Below, one piece after another: positions 20,975 through 32,900 of a stretch of DNA of 64,000 nucleotides; positions within the stretch are counted from its first letter, which is position 1; every line of letters begins with the position of its first letter. Position numbers and translations under genes: made by a program. The notes beneath the pieces are model-generated. The model ran no database searches, was not told the origin of the DNA, and was given only the letters and a program-made list of their open reading frames with translations. This DNA is from Apoderus coryli (taxonomy: Eukaryota > Arthropoda > Insecta > Coleoptera > Attelabidae): contig OU452205.1 in NCBI GenBank assembly GCA_911728435.2, forward strand, positions 186,001-250,000, read 5' to 3'.

Positions 20975-23900
20975 CTAAACGGTTGCTGTTCTGTTTACGG
21001 GTGCAAACGACGTGAGTTCCTCTTCGTTGATTTCCATTGCTTGCCTGTAAGGATAATTTTACGATTTTAGTTAAGGAAAAATATTTATTTGTGGATTAAT
21101 ATACGGTGTTTAAAAAACAAGATTAAGAGTAAAACTCAGGAAACTGCCAAAATGCAAATTAGCAATTTGACTTTTAATTTAGGAACAAAAAAATTAGAGA
21201 ACTCTGCAGGTTTAAATTATTTTTAAAAATAATTCCTTCTCTTGGGAACTAATTTATACACCCCCTACTGAAAATAATTAATTTTATAAATTACATTAAT
21301 AACTGTAATAACTTTTTGAAAACTTACTTTTTCTTTGCCTTGTTGATGAAAAACAAGACTACTGCATTGATAGCCAATAAGCCTATAATTATAAGTATAG
21401 GAGCTATAAGTTCTGAAACAAAACAAAAAAAAATACTTGATCTTAGGTAAGGCGAAACCTGACTATTTTGACACTAACATTAGTATTTTTTTTATAAGGG
21501 TAAGTCATTAATGCGGTGAAATTTTACATTAAAATAACTAAAAAAAACATGAAATAGTTTAAAAAAAAAGCTACGGAAGATGCTGTTTTGGGTTACATCA
21601 ATATAGATCCACCGTTAAGTATTGTAACAAAACGCCACTGGCACTATGGAATTTCGAGCCATATTTTTGTAACGAAACTATATGTATTTTACGTACATTT
21701 TCTAAAAAATGATATACTTTTTCTGTATATTATTTTAAAGATTCTAAACGTTTCAGGACATGTTTTCAAATAGTAAAGTTATTATCTATAAGGACTCTTT
21801 TTGGACAAAGTCAATAAAGTGTCTTAATATTATGTTGATTTGAACTTAACCATAAGTTATTAATTATTGTATAGGTAATTGGAGCTGGCTATCATGGTTT
21901 TTCCCACACCTAAGTATGATCAATATAAAAAGCGCGCGAAAAGATTTGTGGTTTTTCATACAATAGCGCTTTCTAAGGGCCATTCTACACGAACCATAAA
22001 AACGCGACCGTTTGCCGGTGAGCGACACGCGTGTGTCACAGAACCACAGAGTTTAAATGGGGCATACTATACGGGCAACTTCACGGTCGCGTGTGGACAC
22101 GTTCGTTGGCGTGCCGGCGTGTTGAACGCAAGAGATCGCGTAAAAGTCGCGCGCCGGAGACCGGCGTGTCATTCTACATGGAGCTACTTGCACGGGTCTG
22201 GCCGGCCGAGGCGATTTATTATTATCTTCATCAATCCACGATTTTAATCTTTGCAAACACGACGTTTGACACTGAAAGATTTACATGTGAAATCTAGAAT
22301 CAACCTCCTCTATATTATATTAAAAGCAAGGATTATTGTAATAGGGATGTGAAAGCAAAGTGTTGGGTGAAAGTAGCTGAAGTGATGTTTGAAGATTGGA
22401 CAGATCTTGATACAAAAACAAAGGATGAAAAAGGTAAGATTTAGTCTAAGTAACTGGTATGGAAAAACCAAAAATCTTATTATTCTTTGAGTTCGTCAAA
22501 TGTCTCTACAGACATCCGGTAGTACAGAAAAAACTTCTCAGGATATCTCCGATGTTCTGATGAAACACCCCTAAAGTCAGGCGATTAGCACTAACCGGGT
22601 GTACCCACCAACGTCTTTTTTTACGTTTTTTGGCCAACAAACTTAAAAGCATTAATTGGTGAACAGCGATACACCCAACTTGTACTGGATCCATAGCAAA
22701 TATGAGCCGTTTTGTCGCTAGTCTAGAATGGGTCGCGTTTACCTCGCCGGTTATATGCGCTCGTATAGAATGGGCAAAATTTTCAAGCGACTGAGCGACT
22801 AAACGGTCGCGTTTTTGTGGTTCGTGTAGAATGGGCCTAAGGATTAAAATGCATTATTAGCAACAATAATTATCACAGACAGAATAAAAGTTAATAACTA
22901 TATTATATTTATAATTTAATTTCCAAAATGAGACAGCTATCGACATCTAATTGATAATATTGCAATTATTTTTCTACAGTTCAGACTTTTCCAGTTTTAG
23001 AATTGTTTTTAAAGAGTTTGGACTTCTCAGTTTTATAAAGCTTATAAGAACTTTTTTCTGGTTCTTGTAAGGTTTAAAGATCTATTTCAGTTTATAAAGT
23101 CCAGTTCATTTCCAGTTTCCGCAATAGTAAGTTTTTCAAAGTTTCTTAATAGTCATTCGACGTAAAGTTTTGTTCAGTAAGTTCTTTTGTTTTCCAATAT
23201 CTGTGTGTTAAATACCTTTTTGTTTCTAAAAGTTTCAGTAAAGTTATAGTTTGTTTATTTTTGTAAATTGTCTGTTATAATTATCAGATTAGATTTGTTT
23301 TATGTGCAAATTAATATAATTATTCGTAATTATATTAATTTACCTTTTTCAGTTGTACAGTTTGTTAGATTAAGATTTTATATCCTTATATTTTCATTTT
23401 CTTTCATTGTTTTATTCTTTTTGTTTATACATATCTATTTTTTATTGTTATTCATTTTTATTATTTATAATTAAATTGTTGTTTTTATAGCCCCAAATCT
23501 TGTGTGTTTATTTAAAGGAAAGATTTAGATATCTTAGTAAACAAAAGGGTAATTTAAAGAGTGTTTTTCAGTATAAATAAAGTCACATCTGTCGGCATTG
23601 GTTTCAGGAAGCTAAACGTAAATTTTTCTACCAGAAAATCTTACAGGAAAATGTAGTTGTAATTGTGTCTATCACTCAGTGAGACATTCTTAAACTTAGT
23701 GATCGTTACACTAAGAATGAATTGACATTTCAATAAGATGAAGCAACTCCTCACTATACCCTTGCTGATTGTCAGTACCTTTCCTGGTAGATATATCCGC
23801 TGATTAGGCACATCGGAGTGGCTCGCGAGGTCCTCAGATTTAAATCCATTAAGATTAGATAATAAAATACCTTTAAAATAACCTATCACTCGACCTTCCT

Positions 23901-26900
23901 TCCCTAATTAAATTTTTCCTCGTAAATAAAATCGACTATTCCAGGAATTTTTACGAAAACTAACACTCAATAGATACTCGAAAAGGCCTTTGTTTCGCCC
24001 TCATTAGGCCTCCCGATATACCATTTTAATTCAATACATTCTCCACAGATACCGGTATCTACACCGAATATTGCTAACTCACCCTGTATACAAAAAACAC
24101 ACAAAAGTATTCAAACTAATAGTTCTTACCTGTAGCCATATTTTGATATTTCGTTCTACTAACTGATTCACTGTACAAGACTACTTGGGTCGCATCTGCT
24201 GGTTCTGTAAATTAAAAAAAAAATGACAATAATACCTAAATGTAACGACACATAAAGAGATGTCAGTAATTGACGTGGTCAACTAATCTGTCACATAATC
24301 TGCATAAATTTCATTACGACTTTATAGCTATTTCCGTCTATAATCTTGCCAGGATCAGTGGCGTTGCCAGGCGCCACATGCCCTTGATCCCCGTATACAC
24401 AATAAACAGTTATTTTTATTACACCCTGTAACACGTATTGGAATTGAAAAATATTTGCGTAACGAAACAGAATTGTAATAATACTTGTTATAATTCTATT
24501 ATTTATATTATTTTCAATAAACTAACCTAACAAACTAATTTATGCAAAAATTAGAAATAAAAACAAAAACTGCCAGAGCTGGGATTCGAACCCAGGACTT
24601 TCCGCATGCAAAGCGTGCGCTCTATCAATAACCCCAAAAATCCATGTTAAATAATAATAATATAAATAATTTATACACAATATTTCCAAGCTGATACCTA
24701 ATATGGCACAAACTAGTTTCTACATGAACAGATCTGAAACACATATGGTGAAGCTGAATACCCTTATGGATGTTTATGCACCTAATTCAAGATTTCACTT
24801 TATTTTCAATCACTTTTCATGGCAAATATCTACATCTAATTTGTTGCACTACAAGTCACTATTTGTAAAATATTACCCTCGATAATTTGATGAACTGGTA
24901 GGTATCTACCTTTTTGGAAAATTTGGATTATAGGTATTTCACTAACTTTAAGAGATGTTCTTACAAATAATAATAATAAGTATGTGTTGGTATATATACT
25001 GAATAACAGAAAACGAATTAAATTTACGTTGAGATATTGTACTGCATTAAGATAAACGAATTACTTACTAAATCTAAATCATACTGAAATAAAGAATACA
25101 TTGTTGATAATATTATGTGCAAACAAATATGAGAACGTGATAAGCCTTAATAGATATTATTTTCTATGTATAATTGACCTAATGAAATATAATGTGTTCA
25201 TCAACATTGTGTAGGTACCTATAGGCATAATATATTTATTATTATTAAATGTAACCAAAAATCTGTGTCTAATAAAATCGGGAACGATTAGAATTCATTT
25301 TTTAGTTTAACTCATTTATTGCTTTTTTATTTTTGTATTGTTCTTGATTCGAAACTTCCTGGAACATTTTCCAGGAAGTTTCGAACTATTCTAAGGGCTT
25401 TATCAGCAGGAACAATTGCAAATAAGCTATAACCACGTCAAAGCTTACTAATAATTCATTGTTTGTTATATCTAAGCCTAACAACGAGAACCAAGTTAAA
25501 CGTAAATGAAATATTAAAACTATTAACAATGTGCATAAAGGCAACATATTTTCAACTCAATGATCAATTCTATCATCAATGGGCTGACCTTTGTCTCCAA
25601 TCCTTAGTACTATATTTATGGAAGACTTTGAGGCAAATATTATCCAATCTGAACCCCTAAACCCTCAAATTTGGTGGAGATACGTCGATGATTTATTTAT
25701 TCGCGATTTGGCCACATAATCAAAATGAAGTAGAACATTTTTTAACTTCTATAAATTCTAAAGAACCAACAATTAAATTCACAATTGAAATAGAAGAAAA
25801 TATCAAATTACATTTCCTGGATATTTTAGCAATTAAAAATAATAATTCCTTCCAGACCGAGATACCTATATAGGAAGAAAACGCACACACAGATAGATAT
25901 TTGAATTTTAACTTAACCCATCATACAACTGTGAAAAAATAATATGCAACGACAGAAAATCTTTACTACAAGAGAAGAAACAGCACTCATTAAAAATAAC
26001 TATCCGGAATATTTAATTAATCAAACGTTCTATGAAGATTTTTCTTGATTAATTCTAGATAACATTTAAAAACACTGAAAAATTGTTTAAACCATCTATT
26101 TTTGAATTAAAAAACAATAAAAATCCAGCCCGTATTTAAAAAACCAATTTGATGATGGTTTTTCAAAAACCAAACATCGGTAGTGAAATTTTGTAAACTG
26201 TATCTTATTCTACTCAAAAAATAACAATGATAAAGTGCTTCTCATTTTTTTATATTTGTAAAAATAATGTCAGAAATAAATAAAAACAAAAATCGCAAAA
26301 AAATGATTTTTTGGAAAATTCTTGAAAAAGGCTCAAATTGGTTTACTTTTGAAAACCTACCGTTTCCAAGATTCCAATGCTATTCCATTCTTATCTTGGA
26401 CACAGTGTATACTTTTTGTCCATTTCTATAATACCTAAAGCTCACCTCGGTTTATATTTCAATATTGATATTGAAAAGAAATCTACTCCACCTGACGTTT
26501 TCCACTTTCCCGAACCGTTACAACTAAACAAATGAATAACGTCGGAAAAAACAAACACTCACAGCAAAGCGTAGATATGATTTTCTTTTGTTACAAATGC
26601 CTACGGAATATAATATACATTTTATATTGTATACATATATGTTTTGCAAAATAGGAATAAATAATGTTGCTGAATAGCAAATGCTCGCAAATTGTATCTC
26701 TGTTTAACTTAACTTAATTTTAGTATTGCACAAAGAGAAAATATATTACACACCCGTTTGGTTTTTTTTCATTTCTCACGTAACTATGCATGGATATATT
26801 AAAAATTAACACTTTAATTCTGTTTGGGTTTGTATAGAGTTGTACGAGTTGCTATCATAAATAAAACGCTATAGCCACGCTTTTTAAGCCTTGTTTATAA

Positions 26901-29900
26901 GCAATTGAAGGCAATTTGACGATTAAGAAATGGTAAAACCTTGTATGCTTCCAGTGTTTGCAATCAAAAATTTATTTTTAATGGAATTCACAAGGTATAC
27001 CTTTTTTATGTAATACTAATGAGAAAAGTGATACTTTTAATAAAAACGTAAATACACTGAGGCACAAAAAAGTTACACTGGTTTTTATGTAATGAGAGTG
27101 CTGCAGAGGGCGCCCTCTACAATTCACATTCAAATTATCAACAAATTCAAATTCCCCGCCCCCAAAAATATCCCACCACATAATCCCATGTAAAAATATT
27201 GGTTCAAAACTAGGTTATTTAGGAAAATCGAAAACGAACCCTTTGGCATCTCGGTTATTATCAACTTTTGAACGAGGTAAGTTTGGGAAAATCTCAACAG
27301 TTTCACCCAAGGAATCTGCAGTTTTATTGTGTACCTAGGACACCCTGTATATAAGTATAGGTACGCTAAAACTCTTTACTGTTAAGACATGGCATGTAAT
27401 TCTGATTTTAACTATTCAATATAATTTAAATGCATAAAACTATTAAATTGTATATAATATATTTCAAGATTTCGCATTTGCTTTGTTCTATATATAACAA
27501 ATTAAAACTCGAACATTTATTGTATGGGCATATAATTTAGAGTATATTTTGATTGTGATTTGTCCCTGTACAATTGCTATAAGCCCATATTAATTTATTG
27601 TGTCGTATCAAAATTTAAATTAGGGTTAAGGCGACTTCACACGCTTGTAATTCTATTATAAATCAGAGTAAATAACGCTAACTCAATGCCATTAATGAAG
27701 AGTGTAGAAAATTATTAGATACCTATATCAGTCCTCAATTATACCATATAAATATCTAAATAACACAGAAACAAATTAACAGGTGAGTTTATGAAGCAAA
27801 TTAAGATCTCTCCCCTGAAGTTGCGGCCCTCCGACAGTGGCGGCTTTAGGATTTGAACTTGGGAGGGGCGCATCCCCAAAGGTCAAGTCTTAAGCTATAT
27901 TGAATATGTTTGTAAAAAAATTGTAAATTTTCACGTATGCGGATAAGACTTTAGAAAATATGTTACTGATCGGGTATGACGAGGAACATGGAGATAAAAT
28001 TTAAAGGAAATACGTTTGTTAACTTTTTATAGGTATATTAAAAGAAACTACACAATTCTAAATTTGAAACAAAAAAAATAAACAAAACTAAACAAAAATA
28101 AAATAAAAACATATAGACATGAGTATGCATACGAAAAAAATTATAACACCCAAAAGTTAAATTGTAAAATCTAATCTTCTTTTTTTATTGGCGAACCGGT
28201 TAATTACACTTTCAATATTTACTTCAATATTTCTATGAACATACAATAAGGCTAACCCATTTAGACGATCTTCTGCGATTGTGGATCTTAAATAACTTTT
28301 AATTAATCTTAAACTAGAAAAGCTTCTTTCTGCCGTTGCTACAGAAATGGTCAACGTACATAAAATTTTAAAAATTTGGTGAACTAATGGGAAATAGTTT
28401 TTATCACATTTCTGCAAGCTTCAAATGCATTTTTAGTATCCACTATTCTGTGTTTATACAATTGTATTTCCCCAAGCAATTACATTCCAAAATTATATCC
28501 GATAAGATCTTTTTAAGGGAATCGTGATTATTTATATTATTACAGTTAAAGGGAATATTATAGACCGGGTGCTCGATTAAAACATATTTATGCAATTAAT
28601 CTATTTATATGTGGAGGAATTCATTGTCATTTTCTAAATGTTGAATATTTTGTAAAACCACGGATCGATCGTTGGGGGGGGGGGGGGGCGTCCCCTGTGT
28701 CCCCCTTAAAGCCGCCACTGCTCCGAAAATTAAAAGACAACACTGTATATTAAACTATAGATAGTAATTGAAAATTCTATAATACCTACAAAAAAAAAAT
28801 ATGTACCTACTGTTAGTAATTTCTTTGTTTACCAAAAGATAAAATCAATTATATATATTAAAGACGTAATATACGTTCTGTAAATAAAGCTATCGAAATT
28901 CTACTTACCTATATAAAAGCACAGCTTGAATCTTTGTCTTTTCAATAAATCAATATTGTTATTAGAAAATATATAAAAATAGTAACAATTATTAGCTAAC
29001 TACAAATACATGTTTATGTGTCTCCGTCTACATTATTAATCCTACTTTGAGCTTTAAAAAAATGGTTAGTTCTGTAGATAGAATATTATGAACCTACATT
29101 TAGCAGTTCACTTAGAGGTGAAATACATTTTTTATTGATATAAATTGTACTTATATACGGGATAATTGCCATAATATACCGAAAGGTCATATCGTGTTGA
29201 TATTATCAAATTGAAGAGCCTGAAAAATAGTAGATATTTATTTTATAAATGTATTTAAATAGTTTTTATTTTTGTATAGTACATTTTAGGAAAGTTTAGT
29301 TCGTTAGGGTTGGGTTGGGTCTTTTCAAACAGTCGTACTTCCGCATATTATACGTATCCACTTTGGAACTACGCGATTATTCGCAGCAAATTGTATTTTG
29401 CTTCAACTGAATGGGATCCTGCGATTGCTAAATTAAAAGCTTGGAATCTGCGCAAAGACGATTTTTAAAATGTTTGGGTTTTAAGCAAGTTGGCATATAC
29501 CCTGGCCAAAGTTCTATTCATCAAGAGTTATTGAATAGATAGATATGGCAAGGATCCTCTCAGGCTCATTAAACCTAATAACTTACTCTCGCAATCTATC
29601 AGTGGTAACGGAACATTCCAAAAAGCACCTAGACAATATAGTGTCCGCGATTCTTCACCAATATCTGGAAAATAGTATCCATGACAACATCGAAATGTTG
29701 CAGTTGTTTGATTTTTAAATTCCACAAATCCATTTTTCGGTGGTAACAATGTCGGGCAACCTAAGGCAGTGTAATGGATGAGAATGCCACGTCGTGGATT
29801 AAAATACTGTTTCGATTGTAGGACAATCTGAAAACAAGTAATTTTTTAATTAAATCGCTCCTGAATTGATTCAAAAATATTGTATGGTTTTGCTTTCGGA

Positions 29901-32900
29901 GCAGCAAATCAGTAAAATCGAAATAATATAAAATACAGCGTATTGTTACAGCAGGTTTAATCAAGACATTGCGTTCTCACATATAAAAGAGCAAAATCTT
30001 TGGTTTGTTTTCCTTTTCTTCTCCAATGCAGTTCATTATTTGGAGTTCCTGGTTCATGGGATTATTTTATTTTAAGTTTTTCAAGATACCATTCATATAG
30101 CAAATTTTAATGCAAATTTTCTTTACACAAGTAAAAAATGGCCATTCTTTGGCAATTTAGAGCGAATGCATTTCAAAGTTTACCCACACACACACAAACT
30201 ATTGAATTAATTTATTGGCAAAATTTAAAAATAATTTCATTTACGTTACCTCTACGGATTCGCTAGCGGATATTACTTCCGTCGGAGGCTCGTTTTGTTG
30301 ACAAGTAGAATAAATCACCTGGCCGGAATCGCGTATTTCCAAGATATCATGGCATTTGTATAGCGATGATGACACTTGATTGTCTGAAACAATATTCAAA
30401 CGATATAAATCAGCATGATAAACTACTTTATTTCATATATGAAAATACCTGTTGTATACAGGGAGGTTTAAAATTGATGCCAACTATTTTGATCTTTTCC
30501 ACAACACGAAGGGTGCTGGCCTGGATAAACATGGGTTTATCATTATGAACATGAGTCCAAGTACAACTTAATGCAATGGCATAAAAAAGGCACACCACCA
30601 CCCAAACAGTTTAAAGATAATAATTGTGCCACACAGTATAACACCTGATGTTTTTGTTCTTAAAAATATCAGAAATCGAGAGAGATATAGGAAATTTATT
30701 GTTTTGAAATTTTTTTGTGACTTACTCAACTCAAATATTATAAAAATACTAGACGCTAAAATTTTCCGGTACCTTTAAGATACGAAAACATCAAAACATT
30801 ATTATTCCGATAAATATTACGTAAATACAAAAAATATTCTATATACCTACCAAACAATGCAACATCCAACAAAGTTAATTTGATTTTCTGATATGTTGAT
30901 GCTATTATAGTCCAACGGCATTCCATTTGACCTGAATAGAATCGTGGATATCCTGGATTATGGATGAATCCCTCGGAAATCCCTGTCGTAAATTTTCCAG
31001 GTAGCCGGATTACACTATTACAATATTTACGAATTTCCTCCGCTGCAAAAATAAAACAAATGTGATATAAATTCAATGCAGGATATTTGTCGTGCATTAA
31101 CAAAAATATTTATCCTATATTAATTTATTTTGAATAAAATCAAATACCTATATACAAATGTTTTTTTAAAATGTTGTTGTTATGGAAGCAAACAAAAAAT
31201 GAAAATATAATTAAATTAATAGACATTTTGCTGATGCTATGCCAGCAAAAGTATGGTCAAATATGATCGATGTTGTTTCGGTCTCTGATACTGATATTGT
31301 AAAGGCTGGCAGGCATTCCTAGTTTTCTGGTGAGGGATTGCATTGGTGTGTTGTGCGATCCTTTGTCCTATATCTTCAATTTAGCTTTGAGCTCTGCTAC
31401 TTTTCCCAGCCAATAGAAGATTGCCAGAATTACACCAGTGTTTAAGAGTGGAAATCCTTCACATATTACTAACTACAGACCAATTTCCATATTGTGTAAC
31501 TTTTCAAAGGTTTTTGAAATAGTAATCTATGATAAAGTATATGCAGGAATTAAAAATCGTCTAGCCATTGAACAGCATGGCTTTATGTCTGGTCGTTCGT
31601 GTGTGTCAAATTTGGCTGTACTTTCGGAGCAGATTTGTTTAGCGTTGGATAATCTTGGACAAGTTGCTGTGCTATATATGGATTTTAAAACAGCCTTTGA
31701 CAGGATTGATCATCATTTGTTGAGATTGAAGCTGAAGGAGTTTGGATTCAATCATAGGCTTGTTGACTTATTTAGTTTGTACTTGATTGGTCGGAGTCAA
31801 TTTTTGTTTTGTCTTCTGGAGTTCCTCAGGGTTCCAATTTGGGACCTTTGCTCTTTAATCTATTCGTAAACGACTTGATTGAGTCACTTGTTTGTAGCAA
31901 ACTTGCCTATGCCGATGATATGAAAATTTTTCAAGATATCAGGACACAGAGTGACTGTCAGGCTCTCCAGCATAATATGGATAGACTCTGTGAGTGGTGT
32001 TCGGCAAATAGATTGCCACTCAATATTTCTAAGTGCAAAATTATCACTTTCTCACGCTTGAAAAACGCGACACTATTCGACTATGTATTATCGGGTGAAA
32101 AAGTTGATCGAGTCAGTGAGGTGAATGATTTTTGATAGTGAATTTACTTTTGTTTCTCAAACGAATGAAGTTGTATCGTCTGCTTCACGGATGTTGGGAT
32201 ATATCATAAGAAATAGTAGATATTTCAGGGATATCAATACTGTGAAACTGTTGTATTATGCCTATGTCAGATCTAAGCTTGATTGTGGATCGATTATCTG
32301 GAATCCGTTGTATGATTATCATTCTGCTGCCATTGAGTCAGTTCAAAGAAAGCTCTTAAAATATTTATCCTACAGATTAGATGGCTTTTATCCACTGAGA
32401 GGATGTGATCATGCGGCATTATTATTGAGATTTGACGAACCTAGCTTAGCTAAGAGAAGACAAGTATATGCTGTGAAATTTTTGTATAAATTGTTACACA
32501 ATAACATTGACTGTTCGTACTTGCTGGGTTTAATTAATTTTTTTGTGCCCAGGGTGGTAAAGCGGCATCCGACCGCGTACCAAAGTCCATCGTACTTTAT
32601 GACATCGGTTTATAATCGATATTGTACGGAGCATGATGTCAATAGTTCTCCCCTTTTCGCGATTGTTGCTTCTGTGTTGGATGATCAACATTTGCATATT
32701 TTTTTTCTATCTGTTCTCATTTGTTTCTGTTTTTTTTTTATTTTATTTTTTTATGTATGAGTATATATTTTTAATAATAGTTAAATTAGTTTTTTTTTCA
32801 TATTTGTGAATTTCCTTTAATTGGGTGTTACCTGTTGGAAATAAAGGCTTATTATTATTATTATTAAATGCCGTATAAAATTTTACGAAAGAAGTTTTCA

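Noticed and set aside
23268..23474. 68-codon hydrophobic ORF
   Set aside because: Low-complexity Phe/Ile/Leu from T-rich intronic DNA; no domain or homology signal.
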